The notes: generated by a model not told the origin, from the letters alone. DNA of 64,000 nt from Arcticibacter pallidicorallinus (GCF_003002875.1 NZ_PVTH01000009.1:80935-144934); one strand, 5' to 3'; shown: positions 8,786-17,610, counted from the stretch's first letter. Program-made: numbers and translations.

Positions 8786-9682
8786 ATGACGAAAGAAGAG
8801 ATTTCCGCCCAATACCAGATTATTCAAAACGAAATTTGTGAGGGTCTGGAACTTCTTGATACATCAGGAAAATTCGAAGAAGAAGTATGGTCGCGCCAAG
8901 GGGGCGGGGGAGGAAGAACCCGGATCATGCAGAACGGTACCGTCATAGAAAAAGGTGGAGTAAACTTCTCTGCAGTGTTCGGACAACTACCAGAAGTTGT
9001 AAAAGCCTCTCTGAAGGTGGATTCCAGCGACTTTTTTGCTACAGGTGTATCCATCGTCATACATCCGAATCACCCATTGATACCGATCATCCACATGAAC
9101 ATCAGGTATTTTGAGATGAACGACGACATCCGCTGGTTTGGTGGGGGAATAGACGTTACACCGCATTATGTCTATCAAGACGATGCCAGATTTTTCCACG
9201 GATACATCAAGGAAGTGTGCGACCGCTTTAGCCAGGAGTTTTATTATAAATTCAAAACCTGGGCTGACAACTATTTTCACATCAAGCACAGAGATGAAAC
9301 GAGGGGTATAGGCGGCATTTTTTATGACCGTTTGAATCCTGAAAACACCGGTATTAGCTGGGAATCTATATTTGAATTTTCGAAGGCCGTTGGCCGTGCA
9401 TTCGTGCCTATTTACACTGAATTAGTGGAACGGCATCGGCATGAGGCGTTTACTGAGCAGCAAAAGCAATGGCAATACATACGCCGAGGACGCTATGCAG
9501 AATTTAACCTTGTGTACGATGCAGGTACAAAGTTTGGGCTGGAAACAAATGGCCGTATAGAATCAATTTTAATGAGCCTGCCCCCGCAGGCAAACTGGGC
9601 ATATCACCACATTCCGGAGCAAGGATCTGAGGAGGAAAAGACCCTTAAGTATTTGAAAAAAGGAATTAACTGGACATTTTAG
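8786..9682 (+). CDS. hemF: oxygen-dependent coproporphyrinogen-III oxidase
   Basis: Aerobic haem-pathway enzyme converting coproporphyrinogen III to protoporphyrinogen IX with O2, in the cytoplasm. The 298 residues show the HemF blocks: GGGGGRTRIMQNG, EKGGVNFSAVFG, the active-site HPNHPLIPIIHMNIRYFE, WFGGGIDVTPHYVYQDDARFFH, and the C-terminal RRGRYAEFNLVYDAGTKFGLETNGRIESILMSLPP. A TAAATTTG element (8734-8741) could be its -7 promoter box, though no clear -33 box is seen. The organism evidently makes haem aerobically. Confidence 0.95.
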   Translation: MTKEEISAQYQIIQNEICEGLELLDTSGKFEEEVWSRQGGGGGRTRIMQNGTVIEKGGVNFSAVFGQLPEVVKASLKVDSSDFFATGVSIVIHPNHPLIPIIHMNIRYFEMNDDIRWFGGGIDVTPHYVYQDDARFFHGYIKEVCDRFSQEFYYKFKTWADNYFHIKHRDETRGIGGIFYDRLNPENTGISWESIFEFSKAVGRAFVPIYTELVERHRHEAFTEQQKQWQYIRRGRYAEFNLVYDAGTKFGLETNGRIESILMSLPPQANWAYHHIPEQGSEEEKTLKYLKKGINWTF

Positions 9683-9844
9683 TGAAGGCTTCTGAAATTT
9701 GCATTCATTATCAATATTTTGCTTCAGTTTCAGTCTGAAAACGGCTCATTTTCCCGCCTAAAGGCGTGTAATCTGCAATAATTTCTTATCTTCGCAAGTC
9801 GCAATTTATTACGACTGTACATTTCAAAAACCAACTATCATACG

Positions 9845-12475
9845 ATGGCTGAAGAAACAGAAAACGAAAACTTAGAACCCACCCACGATCGCATTATTCC
9901 CATAAACATCGAACAAGAAATGAGGTCTGCATACATTGATTATTCAATGTCTGTAATTGTCTCTCGTGCGCTTCCAGATGTAAGGGATGGTATGAAACCC
10001 GTTCACCGCCGTGTGCTTTACGGTATGCTGGACCTTGGCGTTACAAGCGGGAGACCCCATAAAAAATCTGCCCGTATTGTCGGCGATGTATTAGGAAAGT
10101 ACCACCCACATGGTGATTCATCTGTTTACGGAACAATGGTACGTATGGCTCAGGACTGGAGCCTTCGATATCCTCTTGTTGACGGGCAGGGAAACTTTGG
10201 GTCTATCGATGGGGACAGCCCGGCAGCAATGCGTTATACAGAGGCTCGTCTGAAAAAGATAGCCGAAGAAATGCTGGCTGATATTAACAAAGATACTATT
10301 GATTATCAGCTAAACTTTGATGATTCGCTAGAGGAGCCCTCTGTTCTTCCTTCGAAGATACCCAACTTGTTAGTAAACGGAGCATCTGGTATCGCCGTAG
10401 GTATGGCGACTAACATGGCGCCCCATAATCTTGATGAAGTTATTGATGCAACAATTGCATTCATTGACAACACAGATATTGAGATTTCGGAATTGATGCA
10501 TCACATCAAAGCTCCAGATTTTCCAACCGGCGGAACCATCTATGGTCATGCAGGAGTGAAAGATGCTTACGAAACAGGCCGCGGCCGTGTAGTTGTAAGG
10601 GCAAAAGCGGAAATTGAGAGCTACGGAAATGACAGAGAGCGAATCATCGTTAGTGAGATACCGTACCTGGTAAATAAGGCTACGATGATCGAGCGGACAG
10701 CAGAACTCATCAACGAGAAAAAGCTGGAAGGAATCTCAGAAATCCGAGATGAATCTGACCGTGACGGAATGCGTGTGGTTTACGAGATTAAGCGTGACGC
10801 CAATTCATCGGTAGTTTTAAATAATCTTTATAAGTACACAGCTCTACAGACACCATTCAGCATTAACAACATTGCGCTTGTAAAAGGCCGTCCGATGCTG
10901 CTGAACCTGAAAGATCTGATCAAACATTTCGTTGACCACCGCCATGAGGTGGTGATCCGACGTACCCGATTCGAACTTGCTGAAGCAGAAAAGCGGGCGC
11001 ATGTGCTTGAAGGTTTATTAATCGCCCTTGATCATATAGAGGAAGTAATACGCCTTATCCGTTCATCAAATACTCCTGATGAAGCGAGGACTGGTTTGAT
11101 GGAGACGTTTGGCTTATCGGACATTCAGGCACGCGCTATTCTGGATATGACGCTTCGTCGCTTGACAGGTCTGGAGCGGGATAAAATAAAGGATGAATAT
11201 GATGAGCTGATGAAGTCCATCGAATATCTGAAGTCGGTACTTGCTGATGAAGGTTTGCGTATGGAGATCATCAAAGACGAATTGCGCGAGGTTAAGGAAA
11301 AATATGGCGACGCAAGAAGAACATCGATAGTTCATTCAGCCGAAGACATGTCAATGGAAGATTTTATTGATGATGAGGAAGTTGTAATAACTATCTCTTA
11401 CGAGGGTTACATTAAGCGTACTCCGCTTACTGAGTACCGTACTCAGGGAAGAGGAGGAAAAGGCTCTATCGGCTCTAACTCCAGAGATAAGGATTTTATT
11501 GAGCATATTATCATTGCTTCGGCACATAATTATATGCTCTTCTTCACGGAAGCAGGTCGGTGTTTCTGGCTGCGTGTGTTTGAAATCCCTGAAGGGTCGA
11601 GAACGAGCAAGGGTAGAGCTATTCAGAATATTATCAATATTCCAAAAGAAGAAAAGATTAAGGCCTATATCAAGGTTAAGAATCTAAAAGATCAGGAATA
11701 TTTAGAGAACAACTTTATCATTATGTGCACGGCCAAGGGAACGATCAAAAAGACCTCCCTTATGGCTTATTCTCGCCCGCGTGCTAATGGTATCAACGCA
11801 ATAAATATCAATGACGGTGACCAGCTGTTAGAGGCAAACCTGACAGATGGTAGCAGCGAGATCATTATGGCGTTGCGTTCGGGTCGGGCTATACGCTTTA
11901 ACGAGAGCACGGTTCGGCCGATGGGCAGAACTGCAACGGGTGTGCGTGGAGTAACACTGGCCAATGAGAAAGACGCTGTTATTGGGATGCTTAGCATTAA
12001 CAATCCTGAATCAACCATCTTGGTGGTGTCTGAAAAAGGCTATGGAAAGCGTACGGATTTGGAAGACTATCGCGTTACAAATCGGGGTGGAAAAGGAGTG
12101 AAGACGCTTAACGTAACAGATAAGACCGGGGAACTTGTGGCGATTAAAGACGTTACGGATACCGACGACTTGATGATTATTAACAAATCAGGTATTGTTA
12201 TAAGAATTGCCATTGCCGAACTTCGCGTGATGGGTCGTGCTACTCAGGGTGTAAGATTGATTTCACTTAAAGGTGACGATGCAATCGCTTCGATTGCGAA
12301 AGTCGAGCATGAAGAGGAAGCAGAAAAGGCGGAAATTCTGAATGAACCTGGTGATGAGGCCGATTCGGAAGCAGAGCCACTGGACGATGAGGCAGGTGAA
12401 GATGAAGTGAGCGACGAAGAAGAATCAACTGATGACGCTAATACGAATCCTGAAGACGATACGTTAGAAGATTAA
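9845..12475 (+). CDS. gyrA: DNA gyrase subunit A
   Basis: Breakage-reunion subunit of gyrase, which introduces negative supercoils with GyrB. The 876 residues have the catalytic Tyr131 (AMRYTEARL), the quinolone-determining segment [12 protein letters not shown] (residues 88-98, E. coli Ser83 = Ser92), and the GyrA box QGRGGKG in the C-terminal beta-propeller, with a second RGGKG blade motif later. The tail of ~55 residues is almost all acidic ([18 protein letters not shown]). Position E. coli 87 is Gly here instead of Asp. A TATCTTCG -7-like box lies at 9787-9794. The stop overlaps the next gene start (TAATG). Confidence 0.97.
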   Translation: MAEETENENLEPTHDRIIPINIEQEMRSAYIDYSMSVIVSRALPDVRDGMKPVHRRVLYGMLDLGVTSGRPHKKSARIVGDVLGKYHPHGDSSVYGTMVRMAQDWSLRYPLVDGQGNFGSIDGDSPAAMRYTEARLKKIAEEMLADINKDTIDYQLNFDDSLEEPSVLPSKIPNLLVNGASGIAVGMATNMAPHNLDEVIDATIAFIDNTDIEISELMHHIKAPDFPTGGTIYGHAGVKDAYETGRGRVVVRAKAEIESYGNDRERIIVSEIPYLVNKATMIERTAELINEKKLEGISEIRDESDRDGMRVVYEIKRDANSSVVLNNLYKYTALQTPFSINNIALVKGRPMLLNLKDLIKHFVDHRHEVVIRRTRFELAEAEKRAHVLEGLLIALDHIEEVIRLIRSSNTPDEARTGLMETFGLSDIQARAILDMTLRRLTGLERDKIKDEYDELMKSIEYLKSVLADEGLRMEIIKDELREVKEKYGDARRTSIVHSAEDMSMEDFIDDEEVVITISYEGYIKRTPLTEYRTQGRGGKGSIGSNSRDKDFIEHIIIASAHNYMLFFTEAGRCFWLRVFEIPEGSRTSKGRAIQNIINIPKEEKIKAYIKVKNLKDQEYLENNFIIMCTAKGTIKKTSLMAYSRPRANGINAININDGDQLLEANLTDGSSEIIMALRSGRAIRFNESTVRPMGRTATGVRGVTLANEKDAVIGMLSINNPESTILVVSEKGYGKRTDLEDYRVTNRGGKGVKTLNVTDKTGELVAIKDVTDTDDLMIINKSGIVIRIAIAELRVMGRATQGVRLISLKGDDAIASIAKVEHEEEAEKAEILNEPGDEADSEAEPLDDEAGEDEVSDEEESTDDANTNPEDDTLED

Positions 12476-13593
12476 TGTCAGCAATGAAAAGGCAAATCAT
12501 ACTAATCACAGTTTTGTGTTGTGCAGGAAGTTATCTTTCTGCACAAACACTTACTAAGGAAGCGATGAATAACTTTGCCCTCTACACATCGACGGCACAG
12601 TTTACACATCTGGAAAAAGCCAGAAGCGCAATAGACGGCGCATACAAAACCAAAAAGGATTCCTTTAGTTACAAGAACAATCTAATCAGAAGTCTTGTTT
12701 ATTCATCACTCGCTTACGCGGATTCGACCAGAAAGTTGAAATATGTTAAAGACCCGATCGAGGAAACAAAATTTTCGTTTGGCAGACTTAAAAGCTCTAA
12801 ACTCAATGATGAAAACAAACCTGAACTCGACTTTGTGCTCAATCAACTGAGCAAAGCTTATCTCGTTATCGCAAATAAAGCTTCTGCGGCTGAAAAATTC
12901 AATGAAGCATTTAATGCCTATCTATCGGTAGACTCCCTTGATAAAACCAATTATTTTGTCAAACATAATCTGGCCATTCTGAGTGAAAGGTTGGGTTATA
13001 ACAATCGTGCTATTTACTATTATGAGCAGTTAATTGATGACAAAAAGCGCTCATTACCTGCCTATTACCTGGCTTTATCTAACTTATACGATTTTAAAAA
13101 CAGTAACAGATCTCTTGAAGTGGTCAGAGAGGGTAGAGCACTATTTCCGGGAAATAAAGATCTTCTTTTCAAGGAAATAAATATCTACGTGGAGAATGGC
13201 GCTTTTGGTGAAGTTGAAAAGATCGTTGGCGCAGCATTAGAGCTCGATCCTGAAAATGTGAGTCTTAATTATCTTGCCGGGTTCTCCTACGAGACTATGG
13301 ACAAGAAAGACAAGGCAGTCGGATATTACGAAAAAGTTATCGCTCTAGAACCGAACAACTATGAAGGGAATTATGCCCTTGGACTTTTTTATCTTAATTC
13401 ATACATCAACCCAAGCAATAACCAAGAATCGAGTCTGAGTCTGGCGAAAAAGTATCTTATCGCAGCTGGCGAAATTAATCCTAACTCAGTTAATGTTTTA
13501 AAATCTCTAGCCGTTCTATATAATAATACCGGGGATATGGTAGAACTGGAAAGGGTTAATGAGAAACTGAAACAGTTTATTCTTACAAATTGA
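12475..13593 (+). CDS. secreted tetratricopeptide-repeat protein
   Basis: A 372-residue protein whose start codon overlaps the gyrA stop; a second ATG three codons on (12484) is equally good. Residues ~5-24 are a signal peptide (IILITVLCCAGSYLSAQ). The rest is helical TPR repeats, clearest at residues 240-305, where LELDPENVSLNYLAGFSYE is followed by YYEKVIALEPNNYEGNYALG. TPR proteins are scaffolds; no catalytic part is seen. It is probably periplasmic. It is followed at once by a second TPR gene, and the pair downstream of gyrA is likely co-transcribed with it, though a link with gyrase function is not implied. Confidence 0.75.
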   Translation: MSAMKRQIILITVLCCAGSYLSAQTLTKEAMNNFALYTSTAQFTHLEKARSAIDGAYKTKKDSFSYKNNLIRSLVYSSLAYADSTRKLKYVKDPIEETKFSFGRLKSSKLNDENKPELDFVLNQLSKAYLVIANKASAAEKFNEAFNAYLSVDSLDKTNYFVKHNLAILSERLGYNNRAIYYYEQLIDDKKRSLPAYYLALSNLYDFKNSNRSLEVVREGRALFPGNKDLLFKEINIYVENGAFGEVEKIVGAALELDPENVSLNYLAGFSYETMDKKDKAVGYYEKVIALEPNNYEGNYALGLFYLNSYINPSNNQESSLSLAKKYLIAAGEINPNSVNVLKSLAVLYNNTGDMVELERVNEKLKQFILTN

Positions 13594-13598
13594 AATAT

Positions 13599-14768
13599 AT
13601 GAAAACCAAGTCTCTTTTACTTGCATTAGCTGTCTCAGGCATATCTGCCACAGCGTTTGCACAAAAATCCGCAGTGAATACTGCAAAATCTGAATATGAT
13701 AGTTATGCGACGCTTAAGGCAGCTAGCCCTCAACTTGCCACTCCTAAGATTACAGCAGCCAAAGAAGCTGTAGACAAAGCCGTTGCACATGAGAAAACCG
13801 CAGCGGATCCAACTGCATGGACGTATAAAGCGTTAATATACGCTGACCTCGCTACGAGCGATACTACCAGTGCATCTGCGACACTTGCAGCTGAAGCTGT
13901 GACAGCTTTGGCTAAAGCTAAAGAGTTAGATAAGGAAGGAAAAAATAAGGAAAATATTGGTAAAGTAAACAATTTACTATATATCAGCCAGTTTTCAGCC
14001 GGAAAACGTTTCCTGGATAAAGGAGACTATTCAAACGCTTACACTGAGTTTACCAAAGGCCTGGATTACGCACCCGGTGATACCTTATTAAACTATGCTG
14101 CCGGAATTTCTGCTATGAACGGCAAGGACTATCCAAGTGCTATTAAAAGGTTTACGGAATTGCTTCCAACGAATTATTCTGCTTTAGAGAATGTCTATTC
14201 GAACCTTTCAGTACTTTATGCCGCAACTAAGGACACGGCAAGTGCGATCCGGATAGCAGGAGAGGGCGCAGCAAAGTTTCCAGCTAGTTCAGATCTTGCA
14301 ACTAGAGAAATTGAGTTTAGTTTAATGACCGGAAAGCAGAAGGAGGTAATTGAAAAAATTACTGCCCAGGCTGCAAAGGATCCGAGCAACAAGCTATTTC
14401 CATTTTACTTAGGAATTGCATATAATTCTTTGGAAGAGAACGTTAAAGCTGAGGAGGCTTACAAAAAAGCAATCGAGCTCGATCCATCGTATACAGATGC
14501 CTATATTAACATAGGCGGCCTGATTATGAACAATGGTATTGTGATTTACAACAAGGCAAACAAGCTGCCAGCTAACAAGCAGGCAGAATATACAGCGACA
14601 ATGAAGAAAGCCCAGGAGGAATTTGACCGCGCTTTACCGTATTTGACTAAAGCAGTGGAATTAAACCCTAAGTCTGAGTTATCGTTAAAAAACCTGAAGA
14701 CTTATTATACAATTAAAAATAATAAAGCGAAGATTGACGAAATCGACGCTAAGATTAATGCACTTTAA
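13599..14768 (+). CDS. secreted tetratricopeptide-repeat protein
   Basis: A 389-residue protein with an obvious signal peptide (MKTKSLLLALAVSGISATAFAQ), Ala/Lys-rich helices, and TPR repeats, best seen near residues 280-310 (KAEEAYKKAIELDPSYTDAYINIGGL) and near the C-terminus (YLTKAVELNPKSELSLKNLK). The start at ATG 13599 is preferred over TTG 13590 because it begins the signal peptide properly. It resembles the preceding gene in layout (signal peptide, TPRs, same length class), so the two may be old duplicates. It ends at a strong terminator that closes the gyrA transcript. Confidence 0.75.
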   Translation: MKTKSLLLALAVSGISATAFAQKSAVNTAKSEYDSYATLKAASPQLATPKITAAKEAVDKAVAHEKTAADPTAWTYKALIYADLATSDTTSASATLAAEAVTALAKAKELDKEGKNKENIGKVNNLLYISQFSAGKRFLDKGDYSNAYTEFTKGLDYAPGDTLLNYAAGISAMNGKDYPSAIKRFTELLPTNYSALENVYSNLSVLYAATKDTASAIRIAGEGAAKFPASSDLATREIEFSLMTGKQKEVIEKITAQAAKDPSNKLFPFYLGIAYNSLEENVKAEEAYKKAIELDPSYTDAYINIGGLIMNNGIVIYNKANKLPANKQAEYTATMKKAQEEFDRALPYLTKAVELNPKSELSLKNLKTYYTIKNNKAKIDEIDAKINAL

Positions 14769-14791
14769 AATTCAGCAGTGCCACATTAAAG

Positions 14792-14823
14792 AAAAGCCAG
14801 CGCCTATTGACGCTGGCTTTTTT
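14792..14823. terminator. bidirectional terminator after the TPR genes
   Basis: AAAAGCCAGCG (14792-14802) and CGCTGGCTTTT (14811-14821) form an 11-bp stem with an 8-nt loop, flanked by A and T runs. It lies between the convergent TPR and Ku genes. Confidence 0.85.
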
Positions 14824-14839
14824 ATTGACGATGTTTGAT

Positions 14840-15619
14840 TTACGCACCTTTTCTTGATCCGCTCAGGCTCTGCATCAATTGGTCATAAAGATCATCACCT
14901 GCAGCTTTTTGTGGTTTAAGCTTTTTAATGGTGGGACGTTTGCCTTTTGATTTAGCCTTGATGATTCTTAAAAGCTCGTTATGGTAGTCGTCTTTAAATT
15001 TTGTTATATCGAATTTGCTGCTATACTGGTTGATGAGCGCCAATCCCATATCCAGCTCTTTCTTACCGATGGTAAGTTCTTTTCCTTCAGCAGGGATAAG
15101 CTCGTCGGAAGACCGGATTTCTTCGGCAAATCTGATCTTCGTAATTACTATTATCTGGTCTACCGGATGGATAACACAAAGATTTTCAGTGCTCCTCAAT
15201 ACAAATCGGGCTAGTCCAGCCTTCTTAGATTTCTGAAGTGATTTTAGTAGGAGGGTATAGGCTTTACGTCCCTGAGTTTCAGGCTGCGCGTAGTAAGATG
15301 TTTCATAATACATCGGGTTGATTTCATCAGCCTCTACAAAGTTTTCGATCTCTATTATTTTCGTTTTCTCCGGACTCGCGTCCTCGAAATCTTTGTCTTC
15401 CAATATGATGTACTGCTCGTCCATCATATATCCCTTAACTATCTTATCATAAGGAACTTCCTTCTTAGTCTTTTCATTAACGCGCTGATATTTGATTCTG
15501 GAGTGATCCCTGGAATCAAGCATATCCAGGTTAAGACCGCTGCTTTGAACCGCCGAGAATAGCTTAACCGGAATATTTACCAGCCCAAATCCTATCGAGC
15601 CTTTCCATATTGATCTCAT
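14840..15619 (-). CDS. ku: Ku protein, non-homologous end joining
   Basis: A 259-residue bacterial Ku homodimer subunit that rings DNA double-strand ends. It opens with the diagnostic MRSIWKGSIGFGLVNIPVKLFSAV and has RIKYQRVNEKTKKEVPYDKIVKGY and the beta-barrel core, then a Lys-rich C-terminus (KAKSKGKRPTIKKLKPQK) that may bind DNA or LigD. Its usual partner, ligase LigD, is not in this window. The DUF2383 gene sits 12 bp upstream on the same strand and is probably co-transcribed, which suggests stress or stationary-phase expression. Confidence 0.95.
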   Translation of the reverse strand: MRSIWKGSIGFGLVNIPVKLFSAVQSSGLNLDMLDSRDHSRIKYQRVNEKTKKEVPYDKIVKGYMMDEQYIILEDKDFEDASPEKTKIIEIENFVEADEINPMYYETSYYAQPETQGRKAYTLLLKSLQKSKKAGLARFVLRSTENLCVIHPVDQIIVITKIRFAEEIRSSDELIPAEGKELTIGKKELDMGLALINQYSSKFDITKFKDDYHNELLRIIKAKSKGKRPTIKKLKPQKAAGDDLYDQLMQSLSGSRKGA

Positions 15620-15631
15620 CCGAAAAATCTC

Positions 15632-16102
15632 CTATAAGCTTGGGTCTTTTTTAAACATATCAAAGTAACGCTTGTCAAGTTCAAGAAACGTTTCGTTGAT
15701 CTTTAAGCGGGGCTCCATCAGGAAAGATTTAAGTGCAGTATCATAGAGAATTTCACCCTGTAAAACGTCGTCAAACGCATCGAGGGCAGCTTGATCGGCG
15801 TTGCGGCAGCTTTCCAATATGTTCTGATCCGTATTGGATGTCAGGGATGCTTTTAAGTTCATCCATCCCCGATGAAGTGCGCCAAGGGCGTCCTCATGAT
15901 CATCAGGAGTATAGCCGAACTCGGCCATTTTAGCGCCCATCTGGTTAACCAAGACTGCGCGTTCAGAGGCGATTTTTTCAAACAGTATTTTTAGGTCAGG
16001 AGACTTTACATGCTCAGCGGCTTCTGTATAACCTTTATGTCCATCCTGAAGAATTCTATAGAGACGTTGTAATTGCTTGTTGTAATTTTCTGAGTAATCC
16101 AT
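15632..16102 (-). CDS. PA2169-like four-helix-bundle protein (DUF2383)
   Basis: A 156-residue all-helical, ferritin-like protein. The pattern LYRILQDGHKGYTEAAEHVKSPDLKILFEKIASER with a second helix pair ending YFDMFKK fits the PA2169/DUF2383 family. Glu and His at helix positions could bind metal, but no complete diiron site can be confirmed by eye. The family's role is unknown; members often sit with stress genes. Here it leads a two-gene unit with ku. Its upstream region (16103-16182) is short, non-coding and runs directly into the dif-like site. Confidence 0.8.
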   Translation of the reverse strand: MDYSENYNKQLQRLYRILQDGHKGYTEAAEHVKSPDLKILFEKIASERAVLVNQMGAKMAEFGYTPDDHEDALGALHRGWMNLKASLTSNTDQNILESCRNADQAALDAFDDVLQGEILYDTALKSFLMEPRLKINETFLELDKRYFDMFKKDPSL

Positions 16103-16182
16103 GGTATCTAATTATACGGACTAAACGAATGACACCAAAAATAGTTTTATGAGCTACAAGAAGGGGCAAGATGACAAGTTCT

Positions 16183-16210
16183 ATTTAACATAATACTAAT
16201 TATGAAACAA
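16183..16210. other. left attachment site, dif-like (attL)
   Basis: Outer arm ATTTAACATAA (16183-16193) is the exact reverse complement of the E. coli XerD-binding arm; then the centre TACTAA (16194-16199); then the inner arm TTATGAAACAA (16200-16210). The spacing 11-6-11 is that of dif. The outer arm should be host DNA and the inner arm phage DNA. Confidence 0.75.
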
Positions 16211-16255
16211 GTCATTTGCCTCTTCTAATGGGCTGAAAATCAATGTTTTTCTAGG

Positions 16256-16292
16256 TTATTATTTCATGAAAACATCCGCAATGAAATAATAA
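16256..16292. repeat. perfect 12-bp inverted repeat at the prophage left end
   Basis: TTATTATTTCAT (16256-16267) and ATGAAATAATAA (16281-16292) with a 13-nt loop, in the ~240-bp non-coding stretch between the att site and the first phage gene. In single-stranded phage DNA it would fold; an origin, packaging or control role is possible. The rest of this non-coding stretch shows only a boxA-like motif. Confidence 0.55.
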
Positions 16293-16375
16293 ATCGCTTT
16301 ATAGATTCCCCGTCTATCTAGTGATACACATCATTTTCTCATCTCGTTGCTATGATGGATTATTGTAGCTGTAAG

Positions 16376-16387
16376 TGTTCTTTGACA
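16376..16387 (+). promoter_or_regulatory. boxA-like motif before the first phage gene
   Basis: TGTTCTTTGACA differs at two positions from the E. coli rrn boxA (TGCTCTTTAACA), the NusB/S10 loading site for antitermination. A related copy lies at 26011-26022, just upstream in the circular phage map. The role is inferred. Confidence 0.3.
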
Positions 16388-16448
16388 TTCGATAAAAATA
16401 ATTAAGCATCAAAATGATGCTGTGCACTTACATTTTAAACTTATCCTT

Positions 16449-16889
16449 ATGACACTTATTCTTAAAAAAAAGCGCATGACTAAAGCGCAGCTAAAACGGC
16501 TCGCTTCATACTTGGAACTTCTCCGTCTTGACATACGGATACCAGACGAGTTTGCACTCAGACACCTGAGCGAACGAAAACAAAAAAAAATTACATTGAA
16601 CTTTAGGAATTACATTCATTCACTAAACGTTATCGAACATTATGTATTCTCGCATATCCCCGAAAAAAACGTGAAGTATGCTGAACGTCCAAATTTTCGA
16701 ATCACCAAAGATGCGTTTGTTCTTCATAACGAAATCATCAAAGAGCGTGAAAAAATATCGTCAAGTTCAAAAAGCAAAAAATCTAAAAAATGCGACCGAC
16801 CTATAATGCAATTGCAAAAGTCGGAAATGAAAAATTTGTCAAGTATCGCAAAATCAATAACATCAGGCATTTCCGTGAATTCTTACTAA
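16449..16889 (+). CDS. phage hypothetical protein, basic
   Basis: First gene of the prophage: about 146 residues from ATG 16449, or shorter from ATG 16476; a GTG at 16422 is also in frame. It is very rich in Lys and Arg, with a predicted helical N-terminal half (LKRLASYLELLRLDIRIPDEFALRHLSERKQKK) and a Lys/Ser linker (SSSSKSKKSKK). No family was recognised. The basic character suggests nucleic-acid contact. Its 3' end overlaps the next gene by 100 bp in another frame, and the tail encoded there looks less protein-like, so translation may really matter only for the first ~110 residues. Confidence 0.55.
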   Translation: MTLILKKKRMTKAQLKRLASYLELLRLDIRIPDEFALRHLSERKQKKITLNFRNYIHSLNVIEHYVFSHIPEKNVKYAERPNFRITKDAFVLHNEIIKEREKISSSSKSKKSKKCDRPIMQLQKSEMKNLSSIAKSITSGISVNSY

Positions 16890-16981
16890 AGAATTTTCCA
16901 GATTTCAGATACTGTAATTATTACGATTCCAGAACCCGAACGCTCGTGGGTTCTTTTACAAAAAACACCAGGTACATCTAG
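16790..16981 (+). CDS. phage small hypothetical protein overlapping its upstream neighbour
   Basis: A 63-residue frame whose first 100 bp overlap the end of the preceding gene. It has balanced, protein-like composition (AKVGNEKFVKYRKINN, then FLLKNFPDFRYCNYYD and LVGSFTKNTRYI), basic and aromatic-rich. No family was recognised. Out-of-frame overlap is common in small ssDNA phages, and the downstream half (16890-16981) would otherwise be empty, which favours a real gene. Confidence 0.5.
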   Translation: MRPTYNAIAKVGNEKFVKYRKINNIRHFREFLLKNFPDFRYCNYYDSRTRTLVGSFTKNTRYI

Positions 16982-17022
16982 TCATTCAGTTGGCTACATG
17001 TACCGACCTTCCCTCAAAAAAC

Positions 17023-17214
17023 ATGACAGTACTAGGCCGTTTTGCCTCTTCTGTTTGTGCCTCCTCCACAGTTTTAACAGTTGTACCAATTAATGAAGCA
17101 GATCAAAAGGTTGTTATTTCCTTTTTATCTGCTTTGATTGTACAGGTATGTATCAAGGGCTGGGAGTATATGCAAAAGAAGAGACGTATAAAACGAATTA
17201 ACCGAACCAAATGA
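17023..17214 (+). CDS. phage small membrane protein
   Basis: A 63-residue protein from ATG 17023 (a TTG at 16990 would add 11 residues). It has a hydrophobic segment around VVISFLSALIVQVCIKGW, followed by a strongly basic tail (MQKKRRIKRINRTK) that would face the cytoplasm. Its stop overlaps the next start (ATGA). FLiP-type virions contain an internal lipid membrane, so small membrane proteins like this are expected as virion or membrane-remodelling parts; the role here is unknown. Confidence 0.55.
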   Translation: MTVLGRFASSVCASSTVLTVVPINEADQKVVISFLSALIVQVCIKGWEYMQKKRRIKRINRTK

Positions 17215-17435
17215 AAGATACAGATAGCAATTCTAAAGTTGTGGCTATTGGCCAACTACGTTATAAACGTACAGTTTATAAAGATCCTCGTATAGTCCGT
17301 TTGTATATGGACAAAAAAATGTACTTCGACCTTAACACACTTTCACATTATGCACAAATGACCCCGGATGAACTTATACGGGAGGTTCTAGGGGACTGGA
17401 TTAAAGAACAAAATGGAAAACCCGGTCTTCAGTAA
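17211..17435 (+). CDS. phage small protein, ribbon-helix-helix-like
   Basis: A 74-residue protein starting inside the previous stop (ATGA). The middle and C-terminal part reads as one beta strand (RIVRLYMDKK) followed by two helices (YFDLNTLSHYAQ, then TPDELIREVLGDWIKEQ), the arrangement of Arc/CopG/MetJ ribbon-helix-helix DNA-binding proteins. If so, it may be the phage repressor or a DNA-binding accessory of replication. No search could be run, so the fold is an inference from pattern. Confidence 0.5.
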   Translation: MKDTDSNSKVVAIGQLRYKRTVYKDPRIVRLYMDKKMYFDLNTLSHYAQMTPDELIREVLGDWIKEQNGKPGLQ

Positions 17436-17586
17436 TCAGTCCATTGTCAAGTTTGCACAAATGAAGCTAACGGTAAAACAATGCTTCGTACAGAATGACC
17501 AATGGTACTATAAGCTTTACGGATTTTATAAAACGTCCTCTATCACATTGGAGGTTTCCGAAAGTTCACTTTTGGAATATAACTAA
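17413..17586 (+). CDS. phage small hypothetical protein (57 aa)
   Basis: A short frame starting at ATG 17413, 23 bp inside the end of the preceding gene and ending TAA at 17586. It begins MENPVFSNQS and continues with an alternating polar/aromatic pattern (VQNDQWYYKLYGFYK, then SITLEVSESSLLEYN) suggesting a small beta-rich domain. Without it, 17436-17610 would be empty in an otherwise fully packed phage. No family was recognised. Confidence 0.5.
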   Translation: MENPVFSNQSIVKFAQMKLTVKQCFVQNDQWYYKLYGFYKTSSITLEVSESSLLEYN

Positions 17587-17610
17587 CACTTAACTTTCTA
17601 AACTTATCTT

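Noticed and set aside
16422..16448. GTG start for the first phage gene
   Set aside because: ATG codons at 16449 and 16476 are better; the extra residues are hydrophobic and look like leader sequence.
16998..17093. 31-aa Cys-rich frame MYRPSLKKHD in the phage
   Set aside because: Overlaps a better membrane-protein frame; composition looks like an out-of-frame artefact.
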